A stretch of DNA of 64,000 bases, taken from the NCBI RefSeq assembly GCF_964656455.1, contig NC_135719.1, positions 71,970,283-72,034,282 on the forward strand. Reading direction: 5' to 3'. A program made the position numbers and the translations under genes. The stretch is from Halichoerus grypus (lineage: Eukaryota > Chordata > Mammalia > Carnivora > Phocidae). Below are positions 23,080-34,465 of the stretch, in pieces. Numbering within the stretch: the stretch's first letter is position 1; each line of letters opens with the position of its first letter. A model generated the notes under the pieces. It had not been told where the DNA came from, ran no database searches, and saw only the letters and a program-made list of their open reading frames with translations.

Positions 23080-23985
23080 GAGAAAGTTATTCTTTGAGTA
23101 ATATGTGTTTCTGAACCAAAATTCAAAATAAATAGAAGAGTGTATAGTAAAATGTGATCTCACATCCCACTCCCCAGCTTCCCAGTTCCCTGCCCCAGGC
23201 CAACCATCTTCTATAATGATATAGTATTATTTATTTATTATATTTATTATTTATAGTATTTACAATTATATTTTAATTAATGATTAATATAAATTATAAT
23301 AAAATAATATATAAAATACAATAAAATTAAAATAAAATAAATAGTATATATATTATTATTTATATATACTTACTTATATAATCATCCCTTACTTATATAA
23401 TTCTTCCAGAGATGGTCTTAGTGTGTAAGCACATACATGTACACAAACACATGTGCACATATTATCTTTTTCCTTCAAACAGTGGACTACTACGCAACAT
23501 TGTGTATTGTCTTTCACTTACCAGTATCTTAGAGTCTATTCCCTGTAAGTTTTGAGTGCTGCATTATTATTTTTAAAAAGCTGCAGAGCATTCTGTTGTT
23601 TGACCATATATAATTTATTTAACCAATTATTAATAAATAAAAATGTACTTACGAATTTGTTGAAGATCATTTACGTTGTTTCCAGTCCTGGCTGTTAAAA
23701 TAATGTTGCAGTTAATATTTTTGTACCCATTAAGATGACTAAGAAAATATGAAAACAGTGCACTTGTGCACATATGACCATAAAAGAAATTGCCAGAAGC
23801 ATCTGTCTGGGTCTAGTGGTGAGGGCATTTTAAAATCTTCATGCATATTGCTAAATTGTTCTCCATGTATACTAAATTGCTTCCTTTTTGTTTATACTCT
23901 GTCATTTCTACTGATGTATAAAAATGTTCCTTTGCATTGTGGCCAATTTTATAACACAAAGAAGTTTAGCTACAAAGTTTCTGTA
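23080..23985 (-). repeat. L1M 3'UTR fragment (antisense), split by an A/T-rich block
   Basis: Reverse-complement landmarks: acagtggactactacgcaac-like text, agctgcagagcattctgttg, taatttatttaaccaattat, ttgtttccagtcctggctgt and taatgttgcagttaatattt; after 23750, attgctaaattgttctccat. The block 23218-23370 is nearly pure A/T and is not part of the L1 pattern. Confidence 0.75.
23218..23370. repeat. Near-pure A/T low-complexity block
   Basis: About 150 bases are almost entirely A and T, with a T-rich first half (ttatttatttattatattta) and an A-rich second half (aaaattaaaataaaataaat). The halves can partly pair as an inverted repeat. The block lies inside L1 3'UTR sequence. Confidence 0.9.
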
Positions 23986-24172
23986 TAAAGTCAACTTAGT
24001 AGAATAAACATTGACATTGTCAAATAAGTTGAGTATTTCCATTTAAAAGATGTTGGACATTTGACCTAAGGCTAGAATTAGCCTCAGGCATAAGTAAATG
24101 AAATAAATCACTCTATCTAATATGATTTGAAAGGCCCCGGAGGCCTATTTGGTAGTTTTTTTCTTAATATTT
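23986..24172. other. Unique sequence
   Basis: Nothing recognised between the L1 and the MaLR fragment. Confidence 0.4.
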
Positions 24173-24300
24173 TCTATGGATTGAATGTTTGTATTTCTCA
24201 CTACCCCCCCAAATGCATATGTTAAAATCTCAATCCCCATCACGATGGTGTTTGGAGATGAGACCTTTGGGAGTTCTCTGAAATAGGCAGGGTCGTATGT
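24173..24300 (+). repeat. MaLR LTR 5' fragment (MLT1A/MST-type)
   Basis: ctatggattgaatgtttgt, aaatgcatatgttaaaatct, caatccccat and gagacctttgggag follow the start of a MaLR LTR. The match is lost after about 24300, so only the 5' third remains. Confidence 0.6.
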
Positions 24301-25926
24301 TTCTATTCTTTTGTCCAGATCAAGCTCCTGAGGCTTGGATGTTAGTAGATGTATTCAAGATCACCAGGTCTAGGATCCAGGAATTTTTTCTTTTATACTA
24401 ATGCTCCACATCCCTTCCATTACTCCCTTTTGTTCTGAGAGCCAGACTTGCTTGCAGCCTGCAAAAGTAAATACTTTTCCTAATGTTTTTCTTCTTCCTT
24501 TCTCTGAAACTGCGAGTTCAAAGGTATTTTAGGGTCTACTTTTTTCCTAATGCATAAAATATCCAAAAAAGGTGAAAGGAAAAATTTTATGAGTTGAATC
24601 AAAAAGTAGTATAAAAGTGTTGCTCATTTTTCTAAACAAGGAATGTAGTAAATCATTTTAGAAAGAAATGTTTTTCAAAGAAAAATAAAACTCACTATTT
24701 TATCTGTAGTACATGTCTGAATTATAATACATATTTGCTTGAAATGAAATATGCTAGTTAGTCTTTCTTTGTGCAGTTTTTCTCAGGTCACCAATATAGT
24801 CTTTAGAAAACAATGAGTACTTAGTAAATATTGTCTGACTCTGGATTATTTTGGTCAAATATTCTCTATTCACATGCCTAATTATTCTCTATTCTTGTGC
24901 TCCTACATATAATTGTCTTTTGAGACTATACAGTGTATTACTAAAAATCTGTCATTCTATTTAACATGATGATTAGGAAAACACTATATTGAATGAGAAA
25001 AAAAAAAAAAAACCCACCCCATTTCCCACCAAAAAAGGGATTGTTAATTGGTAAGTTTTGTTGGCTACCAGGGACTGATATGGTATTATCTGTCATGGCT
25101 ACCTTGTTTTTATTTCTTTTTTTCTTTTTCAGAATAGATTCAGATTTTACCATTTGTTTTTTTATGACATCTTGATATTCTATATGTACCACATCATGTG
25201 GGGAGAATTAGCATTATTCCACAGTTATGTTTAAATAGTAAGTTCTGGGTTTCTGCAAATGGCTTTATACTTTAGTGTTATGGCAAAGTAGTGACACTAG
25301 AATTCTTACTAAAAAGAGTATTTTTCTTAAGAGGGAGAAAGTATAATGGACATTGACAACAAATGTTCTGGAGGCATTTTACAGCGTTGTAGAATTTCCA
25401 CACTGCTGCACTTGAATAGCTGATCAATTTGGCTCAAGAGTCAGGGATTCTTCATTTCAAGAAGAGAGAAATTAGGGTGGCTGCATCTAAGAAGCTCTTT
25501 CTTAGGGTCCAGGCGTCTGTTGAATTTTCACGATCATCTTAACATCCACTTTGCCACTATTTTATTTGAGTTCAGTGAAGTCTTGTTACTGAAAAAAGTG
25601 ACAGTGAAAATACTGAAATTCAGGAAAAGACCTAACCGAAACCCCTGAGGAAGAGGGGCAAAGCCGGACCACATAGGCTGATTCAGAAGAGTGTCAGCTG
25701 CAGAGACTTGGCCCTTCACATGATGACCTTTGACAATAGACTTGACCATACCTCCTCAAGAAAGAATTCAGAGTCATTTTTTGTCACTGGCATCCTCACC
25801 TCTGGCATATCCTTTATTCCTTAGACAGTAAACTGGAGGAGACTTCATGTGCATAGACCTTCCTGGGGGGTGGGCCGATGCATTCTGGCTCTTCTCCATT
25901 TATTTAGTGAATATCGTGTGTGAGAT
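24301..25926. other. Unique AT-rich sequence
   Basis: A run of A (24999-25013) sits next to a C-rich patch. The rest is unremarkable, with no supported gene. Confidence 0.45.
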
Positions 25927-26147
25927 CAGAGGTTGGCCCTCTTTTCCTGTAAAAGACCAGATAGTAAATATTTCAGGCTTGTGGGGGCCATATGGTTTCT
26001 GTTGCAGCTATTCTACCCTGAAAGCAGAAGACATTCAACTCTGTAAGAGAATATGCAAACAGATGAGTGTAGTTGCGTCCAATACACGTTTCCTTCAGCA
26101 GAGAGTGAGCTCGATATGGTCCATGGACTGAAGTTTGCCAACTCTTG
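25927..26147 (+). mobile_element. hAT-Charlie-like non-autonomous DNA transposon relic
   Basis: The sequence cttttcctgtaaaagaccag, atagtaaatatttcaggctt, gtgggggccatatggtttct and ctgaagtttgccaactcttg matches a well-known mammalian MITE. Its ends form terminal inverted repeats: cagaggttggc on the left, and the complement of gttggc at the right end. The exact family name is not certain, and I see no clear 8-bp duplication. A second copy lies at 57234-57451. Confidence 0.65.
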
Positions 26148-26180
26148 TTTTAGAGGATGGGTAACTTTCCAGTCATTCTT

Positions 26181-26370
26181 ATTTTATTTTATTTTTTAGA
26201 GAGAGAGAGAGTAGGGAGGGGAAGAGGGAGAAGGAGAGAGAGAATCTTAAGCAGGCTCCATGCTCAGTGTGGAGACCGATGAGGGGCTCAGTCTCACGAC
26301 GCCGGGATCATGACCTGAGCCAAAATCAAGAGTCAGATGCTTTAACAGACTGAGCCACCCAGGCGCCCCA
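26181..26370 (-). repeat. CAN-SINE, minus strand
   Basis: (TTTTA)n tail, purine-rich body, then ccaaaatcaagagtcagatg and gactgagccacccaggcgcc. It is probably an older subfamily, given the 'aaaatcaagagtcag' motif. The flanks share agtcattc (26171-26178 and 26374-26381). Confidence 0.93.
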
Positions 26371-26381
26371 TCTAGTCATTC

Positions 26382-27442
26382 ACTATTTTATTGATAAATT
26401 CAACAAGTGTTTACTGGTCACTTATTCATTGCCATGTACTGTGATTAACTGTATTCTAAACTTTACCTTGTTTTAATAGAAAAGAACCAGCAAAGCACCC
26501 TTACCAAGAAAATTAGCAATGGCAACAATATCTGAAAGAGTTAATTTGCATTAGAAACTGAGCATTAGCCAGCATTTATACTGAAATGGGTTCTTTGGCT
26601 CTAAGCATAAAGTAATTCTACATGTAATCAGAATACCACTAGTCTATGTTGAATATATAGACTATATACTTGAATACAGCCGAGCAGGGTTAAATATAGT
26701 GTGTGGATCTCACATAACTCGAGGGTATTTATACTGGTCAAAGACAGTGATAGGTATGGCAATGCTATATAACAATATTTGTAATAAAATACAGTGTTAT
26801 ATTTTAAGTCACACATTCTATTAAGGATACACACACACATTACTATTAAGGATAAAGTGTGCTCACACACAAATAATGTGTATGCCGGGCTTACAATGCA
26901 AAGCTAGTACACATCTTACTAAGTTAAAATTTTGAGGGTGTTCCAGGTCCTTGAAGTTGGTATTATCTCAGCCAACTTACCTCTTATAGTTTAGTATGTT
27001 CTCCTGTCAAAGGTAAGGTGTGTATGGGAAAAGAAAAGAGAGGAACATCTATTTCTGGCTAAGAGGGAGAGCACTGGATCACAGTCTTCCCAGAATAGAA
27101 AAGGCGGAACACTTATCAACCTTTTCCATGAGTCCAGCAAAACTTGATATCAAAACTTGTCAAAGATAGTATAAGAAAAAAATGCATGAATGTCAGTTTG
27201 AACCCGACCCTTGCAGGCCATTTTCCAGATAACACAGGTGTAGAGATTGAGTTCATGTGGGGGGTTGGGGGGGCAGAAGGGGGAATCTGAGGCAAAAGAA
27301 GAAAAAGAGAATTTTCGCACTATCTCAAGTGAGAGACGACTTTAATCAATTGCTTCTCTTGTGATTCACATTTTTGTGGCTCTGGTAGCTTGCTTTGTGG
27401 GGAACACCCTGGGTGTGGGAAACTAACATTTTTGGTCTGTAG
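26382..27442. other. Unique AT-rich sequence
   Basis: 26385-26450 (ttcaacaagtgtttactggt) may be an eroded L2 end. A G-rich run at 27257-27285 has several G-tracts. A short (AC)n lies near 26829. No gene. Confidence 0.4.
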
Positions 27443-27658
27443 TTTTTTTTTTTTTTTTAATGACTTATTTATTATTTGAGAGAGAGTGTGTGTGTGTGAG
27501 CGTGAGCAGGGGAGGGACAGAAGGAGAGAGAGAATCTCAAGCAGACTCCCAGCTGAGCATGGAGCCCCACCTGGGGCTTGATCTTGGGACCCTGAGATCA
27601 TGACCTGAGCTGAAATCAAGAGCTGGTTGCTTAACTGACTGAGTCCCCCAGGCGCCCC
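27443..27658 (-). repeat. CAN-SINE, minus strand (older type)
   Basis: Poly(T), a body with (GT)n inside agagagtgtgtgtgtgtgag, then aaatcaagagctggttgctt and ccccaggcgcccc. The flanks resemble each other only loosely (attttt­ggt and acttttggtg), which fits an older insertion with a decayed duplication. Confidence 0.92.
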
Positions 27659-29339
27659 ACTTTTGGTGTTTTGTAGCCTCCAGTGCCCAGCATGTGCCTT
27701 ATTATTCCATAGTTGGTGTTTTTGAGTGAATGAGGGATATGGCCTATCTACCTCAGCAAAATTTTAAGGGCATATGTATTTTTTGGATTCTCCAGCTCCC
27801 CCTCATTTGTCTTTTCCTGTCTTGGATTTGGTGACATCACCTTCCTGGTGACAGTGCCCTCAGGTGTCCCTGACCCTTGCCAGGCTTAGTCGAGTCTGCC
27901 CTGGCCTGTTCTGTGCTGTTCAGCCTCTCCCCTCCCCTCCCCTCCCCTCCCCTCCCCTCCCCTCCCTTCCCCTCTTGCCTCCAAAGCTTTTCTGCAAGTG
28001 TTCTCCCCCAGTGAAACTAATCAACCAGTGAGTGTTTCCAGGGCACTGATACATCAGTTGATGCTGATGTAGTAATGTATTCTAATAAGTCTTCCCCTGG
28101 GCAACATGTATAGATGCAATAATGATGAAATAATGAATAAATCTGAAGGCTAAAATTCTGGAGACTGCATGCTCACTGCGGTACCATCACTGTATTTAGC
28201 TTCATGCCTGGCATATGTGTTTAAAAAAATTGTTGAAGAATTCATGATTAAATGTCTGAATGAATAAATCAATTTCAGGGCAGGCAAGCCTTTGAGCATG
28301 TTAAGTGTCCTCCCAGGAAACCAGCAGAAAGCCTGCCCTGAAGGTAGTGAGTGAAAAGATTAATTTCAGCTCAGAGAGGACCAGCCCCCACCCCTGGGTG
28401 ACCCCTCACCCACCCCCACCCCAAGGCCAAGGGCCCTGAAAGCTCCTGCTAGCAAGGTGGATCCTGGAAGCCAGAGCACAGAGCTTTCATTCCAGACTGC
28501 TCCCTGGATATACACACCCTTCTAACTTTTGGAAATGCCAACTTGTACTTGAGGCTGAACATTACTTAATTTATGGAGATTTGCTGGGTCGGGTTTCAGA
28601 TATTTCCTAGGATTTTGGAGTCCAACATTTGTTCTTTGGATTTAAAGATGAAATAATGAAGATATAATCCGGGCAAAACTCTGCTTCTGGGAGTAGATAG
28701 ATGCAAGGGATCCCTAAGTAAGTGCCGGAGACATGGCAGGGGTCAGCACACTGACTCCCGGCAAAGCCGGCTTGGCCCCCCGGGGGTGTGGATGAGCAGC
28801 CGGAAGACCTCGGGACGGTCTCAGCAGCCAGACCCCAGCTTTCACAGGAGCACCTCTGCTGTGTATTCTCTGTGGAAAATTCAGGAAAGGGATTAAGTAA
28901 GAGATTCTTCCTCTTCTCCCTGCTCCTCAATTTAGACATCAGTATGGTAAAACAATCATTTGAAATGAAAACCCCTTAATGAATATTAAACTTTCTCTGT
29001 TTCGCCACAAATTATTTTAACATTCCTTGGGGCCTCTATCCCCCTCCTTCTTTTAAGAACTTTCACATTTTAATGTCAAAACAACTCCAAGAATTAGGAA
29101 CAGTTTGCCCCGAGATCCCGACTCTGGGAAGCTAAACTGTTTTGCAGTCAGACTCCTGTGGTTGGGGTGTTTAGGGTTAGTTTTAACACTCTGTGTCTTG
29201 CATCAGCCTGGGGTTGGTTTTCCATTTCAGAACATATCTCTGGCTTTGTGGAGATTTAGAGTTACCCATCTTCGGTATTAGTTTGCTCTCCCTTTGAGAG
29301 TTATTTGTCCTATCTTAGTTCTTTGTGATCCTAGGGGTT
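27659..29339. other. Unique sequence with a (CCCCT)n tract
   Basis: It includes the pentanucleotide tract at 27927-27974 and a C-rich patch at 28383-28425. 28690-28860 has moderate G+C and some CpGs but no island. Open frames on both strands at 28607-28979 look like chance. Confidence 0.45.
27927..27974. repeat. (CCCCT)n pentanucleotide repeat
   Basis: About nine units of ctccc, nearly perfect, with one T replacing a C near the right end. The minus strand is GGGGA repeated, which suits G-quadruplex formation. Confidence 0.95.
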
Positions 29340-29475
29340 TTTCTCAGCTGATGTGAGCCTCAGTTTCTCAGTCTATACAATGTAGACAATATTGTAGCTT
29401 CCTGGCGAGGTTGCTTTGAGGATTACACTAAACGAGTATGTTTAAAGCCCTTAGCACAGCGCCTGGCACACATCC
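29340..29475 (+). repeat. MIR SINE fragment
   Basis: gtgagcctcagtttctcagt, ctatacaatgtagacaatat, gaggttgctttgaggattac and agcacagcgcctggcacaca follow the MIR core and 3' end in sense. Confidence 0.75.
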
Positions 29476-29756
29476 GTCAGACAAGAAAGCTAGCCTTCGG
29501 GGGCCGCCGAGCCGAGTGCAATACTAAATAGAAAATCACTGCTCCTTCGTGAAGAAAAATACCATACAAGGCTTTAATGTGTGCTGTCAAAGCCCATGTC
29601 ACACTGTACTGGACTCAGCTGTGTAAACGTGTGACCCTGTCCTCCATGAGACTGTTTTCCTTCTGGGCAAGATGGCATCGTAGGAAGCTCCAGAGGCCTG
29701 GCACCTGTCATGGAGCCAACCACGTGTTCACACTTAATAACCATTACTGGGTACAA
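29476..29756. other. Unique sequence between two MIRs
   Basis: Nothing recognised. Confidence 0.4.
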
Positions 29757-29965
29757 GTCAAAGTGCAGGAGTCAGGAAGGCCTGGGCTTTACTCCGGGGC
29801 TGTCGACTCCTTGGCCAGTTAGAAGTCTCCGAGTGTTGACGGTCTCAGGTGTACAACGGAGATGATAATGCCTCCGTGGCTGAGTCATTCTGAACAGTGA
29901 GGAGGCATGGATAGCAATGTGCCGGGCACTCGGCTGTCAGGGTGTGCACTCAATATATTGTAGTT
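29757..29965 (+). repeat. MIR SINE, nearly full length
   Basis: gtcaggaaggcctgggcttt, gactccttggccagttagaa, gacggtctcaggtgtacaac, ggagatgataatgcctccgt and ccgggcactcgg align in order with most of a MIR in sense. It is ancient but quite complete. Confidence 0.65.
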
Positions 29966-30261
29966 TCTAACAATTAAGGAGGAAGTTGAGAGCATGTCTT
30001 TTTTAAATCACTAGGTGCTTTTCTCTCTGCTGCATTTTATTTTCATTGACATGAGAAACCTGTCAGAGCCTTGCCTTATGGAAGGGAGTCCTTTCTTCCT
30101 GGGATGAGAGATGAGCGCCCCTCAGAAAACACTGCATACATAGGACCTTCGGGGTCCTTGGTGTGAACCAGTGAAAGGTCTACCACCAACCTCCTGCTCC
30201 AGGTGCAGCCAGTTTCCAGGCAGCAGTCAGCATGAAAATGTTAATCTGATAATGCCACTGC

Positions 30262-30595
30262 TTTAAATCACTTACTGACAAGCCATTATTCTTGGGATAG
30301 ATGGAACTCAAGGCTCCACATTGGTCCCTATATACCTTCCTTCTTCCCCTTCAATCGCTCTCTTTTCTTCTCTCTCCTCTAGCCACATCTGCCTTCTCCT
30401 CACCACAGGACTTTTGCATAGGCTGTCGCTCTGTTCAGAACACTCTCGTATTCCCTCATTGACTTGCTTCCTCAGAGAAGCCTTCCCTGATGAATCTGAA
30501 GTGGTCAACTTCTACTACTGCATGCTCTCACTTCATTGAATACCTATCTTTATAATGTTATTTACAGACACAGTTTTATGTTTGGTAATTTTTAA
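30262..30595 (+). repeat. L2 LINE 3' fragment
   Basis: ctcaaggctccacattggtc, ccacatctgccttctcctca, ggacttttgcataggctgtc, gctctgttcagaacactctc and agagaagccttccctgatga are L2 3' non-coding landmarks in sense. Confidence 0.8.
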
Positions 30596-30643
30596 CCCAA
30601 CTGGGATCTTATATTTTTTTCATATGAATATTTGATTACTGTC

Positions 30644-30984
30644 TGTCTTAGTCCATTTGGGCTTTTATAACAAAATATCACAGCCTGGGTTGCTTATAAA
30701 CAACATTTAGTGCTCACAGTTCTGGACTAGAAGTCCAAGATCAGCATGCTGGCATGGTCAGGTTCTAGTTAGGACCCTCTTCCTGGTCAGACACTTCCTG
30801 CTGTGTCCTCACATGATAGAAGGTTCTAGGGAGTCTCTTTTATAGGAGCACTAATCCCATCCATGAGGGTCCCACTCTCATGCCCTCATCACCTCCCAAA
30901 GACCCCACCTCCTAACACCAGAAACTTTGGGGGTTAGGGCCCAAGTATATGAATTGGGGATGACACAAACACTCAGACCACAGT
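30644..30984 (-). repeat. Solo MaLR LTR (MLT1A-type), minus strand
   Basis: tgtcttagtccatttgggct, caaaatatcacagcctgggt, gaagtccaagatcag, ctgctgtgtcctcacatgat, ctcttttataggagcactaa and ccaaagaccccacctcctaa are the reverse complement of the LTR type seen at 5362-5723. No internal retroviral region is present. Confidence 0.85.
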
Positions 30985-32324
30985 CCTATCCATCTCCTGC
31001 ATTCTACTGTGAGATCCATGAGGTAAAAGGCCCCCTTCGATTTTGTACATTACTCTATCAAAGACTATTCATATTCAGCGGGCTTACACTGGTATGGCCC
31101 TACCAGTTATTAAACTGCTGGGTGAATTCCATACCCGTAGGCAAATAACTGGTCCATGAAGCCTCTGAGTGCCCTCCTCACCCCCACCCGGCCCCAGGTG
31201 CTCTGGTCACTCCTCCAGAAAGCCTTGGACGTTCCCACAATTTAGCAACAAATGGAGTAATCTAGCGACAACAGTGCCTCACAAAACCCAGCTCCAGCGC
31301 TCTGGCCGGAGCCCACACCGTGCCCCTGTCTCCCTCATTCCTGGCTGCTTGGAGTATGACTCTCCAGTCGACCAGTAGCCACAGAGCAGCTACATGGTGA
31401 GTGCTTGATGAGCACGGATTGAGTGAAAGGTAGGACTCCTGCAAGGAGACTTGGGCATGGCTGCAGAGAGGGGTCCGCTTGCCCTGCGGTTGTGGCAAGG
31501 GCTGCAGCTCTGTTCCTCTGTCTAAAGGGTTCTGGGAGCTTCTCGGCAGAGGCATGTCTCCTGACGATGCGTACCAGCCCTATAACGTGTGGGTTTGGAG
31601 GCAAACCAGGAAATGCTGCAACAGGTGGGGTTGGGGGGGAGAGGGGATGAGGAGGGGAAAAAAAAGAGCCAAGGACAAGTTCAGATTCTCCCCTCCTCTG
31701 AACCTCTGAATGTGTACTCCATGATGGATGAGTTGACAAGAATATGGAAGAATGCCTCCTCCAGACAGCAATGCCTTAGGCCAACCCCTTTATTTCCCCT
31801 ATCGAAAATAATTACATGTTGAGACAGTTTAACACATGTCTTTGTTTCTTGGGTCAGGAAACAGGCAAACGCAGGGCCACAGCTGCCCAGGGGATGTGGA
31901 AGAGAGGGCAAAATGAAGTGCAGCGTCGGGCCTCTGCTGGAAAAGTATGCTAATTATGAAGGTGAAGACAGAGGGCAGGGAAAGAATTCAGGTTGCACCT
32001 CAAAGGAATCTCTGTTTCACAATTCTGCAGGGGGTAAAGTCCCTTCAGCTGAGCCCTGCTGGCCTGCCAAGGCAGTTAGGAATCCTACAGTGATAAGGCT
32101 TGCAGTAAGGACAGGGGAGTGGCTGCACAGCCCCCCCCCCCCCCCCCCCCCGAGCTCTCAGGGCTTTGCCTCTGGGGGACTAGCGCGGGGAGAAGTAGAG
32201 TAGAGTGGTCAGAAGACACAGGGAGGTAGAAGCGGCATTTGGGAGTCAAACAACAGCATCCATGCAAGGGAGTCAGCCTCAGGTTCAACCTTACTTGGAT
32301 TTTATTTATCTATTTATGTATTAT
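30985..32324. other. Unique sequence with a C21 run
   Basis: 31620-31660 is G-rich with several G-tracts, and 32131-32151 is a pure C run. Overlapping frames of up to 134 codons on both strands (31262-31911) share no recognisable protein features. No gene is supported. Confidence 0.45.
32131..32151. repeat. Homopolymer run of 21 C
   Basis: Twenty-one consecutive C bases lie between gctgcacag and gagctctcag. Pure C runs this long are rare in mammalian DNA and are prone to sequencing error. Confidence 0.9.
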
Positions 32325-33050
32325 CATGAGTGGGGATAAAACAGTGAATGATGTACAATTTTTGCTCGCAGGGACTTTGGTTTAAAAGGGAAGATAAAAA
32401 TGTCTAGAGATAATCATATGGAGTATGGAAGAGTCAAGGGCTTGAGGACTTCAGGCACAAGAGACATTACTTTCTATAGGGACAGATGATGCTTCACGGG
32501 GAAGGTACCATTTGGGGTCTGAAGGGTGTGTGGGTCTTGGGCATGTTATGATGAAGGAGAGCCTGTTCTAAGTGTTTAGGGGAGGAGTGACCTGATCAGA
32601 GCCATGGTGGGTTTAGGGTGGGAGGGGAGAGAAACATAGGGCAAGGGGAGATGGTTCTACTGGCTGGGGCTACAGCGATTGAAGGACTAGAAAGATGGCG
32701 GTCAGCTGGAGAACTGCCTACTCACAGGCTTTGGAACACGACTAGTCTTTGGAGGCATCCTGGGGGAAGGAGGCTGTGAAAAGAGGAATCTGAAGTCTAG
32801 GTGAAAGTCTGCAAGGATGGCAGAGCCATTATTGTAAATATGAGATGCTAAAGAAGGAAAAAAATAGGTTGATGAGGTTACATTGAGTTTGGTGTAGTTT
32901 TTGTTGAACTTAAGAAGCCAATGGGGTAGAGGATGAAGACAGATGGACAGTTGGAGTGGAAGACAAGTTGAGGGTGAAGGTCAGGACCGACATTCACATT
33001 GGAGGGTGAAATCTCTGAAGATGAAAGGAATGATAGATTGATGATAGTGT
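32325..33050 (-). repeat. L2 LINE, long diverged copy
   Basis: ataaaacagtgaatgatgta, gcagggactttggtttaaaa, ggggtctgaagggtgtgtgg, agtgacctgatcagagccat, tacattgagtttggtgtagt and gacagttggagtgg follow the reverse complement of the L2 3' region over about 700 bases. The middle is poorly conserved. Confidence 0.6.
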
Positions 33051-33791
33051 CTCTAGAGAGCAACTGGGCCGGGAGCGCATTCTGACAGCAATCCCAAGGA
33101 AATAGGTGTGGGGGTTCCCTGGCACCCCTGGTCTTCGGCTTTGCATGTAACAAGCAGGTCAGGGGAATTGGGAGATGTAGGTCTACAAGCAGAGAAAGCT
33201 GACTTTTGGAATCTAGGCAGTGCTAGTCCCAGCTTGCGAGGAATTTCCTGCTTTTAGCATGGAAGTTCCCTGGTCTCAGGAAACCCCACCAGTCTCAGGC
33301 AAACAGGACAGTCACTCACTGTCTTTATGTTAAGCCTCACTGATTAGAACCCCGGCCTTAAAATCCCAGCATAAATAACCTTTCTCCCTTTCTTACCAAA
33401 GGATCGAGCCTTTTCTGCTGAGGCAAATGTGCATGAGAAAACAACCTTGTCCACAGGCCACTCAGCCCTACCATGTGTTGGAAAGATGAGGTTTTGCTTG
33501 GATGAGGCTGATCACGTTTGCCCCCTATGAGCCAGTGTTCATACCCAAAAGTAGCAAAATGGGCTCCAGATTTGGTGAAAAATGGACAAACCATTCATGT
33601 CTGGATGTGTGCATTTATGAGCTTGATGAGAATGGGCTCTTCACTATTGGGTGTTCTTCGTTTGTTGCACATGTCACCTGCTTGGACCTTGGGCGTTGGT
33701 AATGGGTGAGTGACAGAAGAGACATAAGAAGAACACCAAGAAATGCCAGGTTTGATAGGTTATCCAAGGCTTCAGCTTAAAAGAAAACTCC
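33051..33791. other. Unique sequence
   Basis: Two overlapping plus-strand frames (33502-33709) and one minus frame (33358-33594) were examined and show no known domain. Nothing else is recognised. Confidence 0.4.
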
Positions 33792-33991
33792 GGGGCGCCT
33801 GGGTGGCTCAGTCGTTAAGCATCTGCCTTCGGCTTAGGTCATGATCCCAGGGTCCTGGGATCAGGCCCCACATCAGGCTCCCTGCTCAGGGGGGAGCCTG
33901 CTTCTCCCTCTCCTGCTTGCCCTGCTTGTGTTCCCTCTCGCGCTGTGTCTCTCTCTGTCAAGTAAATAAATAAAATCTTAAGAAAAAAAAA
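33792..33991 (+). repeat. CAN-SINE, full length
   Basis: Head ggggcgcctgggtggctcag, CT-rich body, aaataaataaaatcttaag and poly(A). The flanks share aaaagaaaa (33779-33787 and near 33993-34001), though the right copy merges with the tail. Confidence 0.95.
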
Positions 33992-34001
33992 AAAAAGAAA
34001 A

Positions 34002-34319
34002 TGCAGTCCAAGCAGATGTGCTTACCCGAGTCCCCCCACCCCCAAATTAATGGAAATAAGCCATCAACTGTCCTTGTTCTTCCATGGGCAGTGGTTCTTA
34101 GGAAAACTCTTATCAAAATTACCTCCCCAGAAAGCACTAGATGCTTTTGATATGTTCAGCTCCAGACCAGGCTGTGTGGGAGAGCCAAAAAAGATAAAAA
34201 TAAAATAATGTAGATTTCTTGTTTGAAGTCACGAGATAGAGGAAAATAGGCCTGACACCAACTAGAGAACGGTGTCAAAGAAAATCTGAAAATGCTCCAT
34301 GTTATGAGGCATAAAAGAA
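34002..34319. other. Unique sequence
   Basis: Nothing recognised. Confidence 0.4.
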
Positions 34320-34465
34320 AGTAGGTGCTCTAGGAATTCGGAAGAGGAGGTGTGGATGGGTGAAGTCCTTGAGGGCTTCATGGAGGAGGGGGAGTTTTAC
34401 TGCCTTTTAGAAAAGAGGAAGCGATATCCTGGCAGAGTCACAGCATGAATGAAGGCTCACACCTC
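34320..34465 (-). repeat. L2 LINE fragment
   Basis: gagggcttcatggaggaggg, gagttttactgccttttaga and gcagagtcacagcatgaatg follow the reverse complement of the L2 3' region ('gaggaggtgacatttgagc ... ggaacagc'). Confidence 0.55.

Noticed and set aside
31262..31911. Cluster of overlapping frames on both strands, up to 134 codons
   Set aside because: Overlap in many phases shows only low stop density in G/C-richer DNA. There is no start context, domain or splice structure to support a gene.
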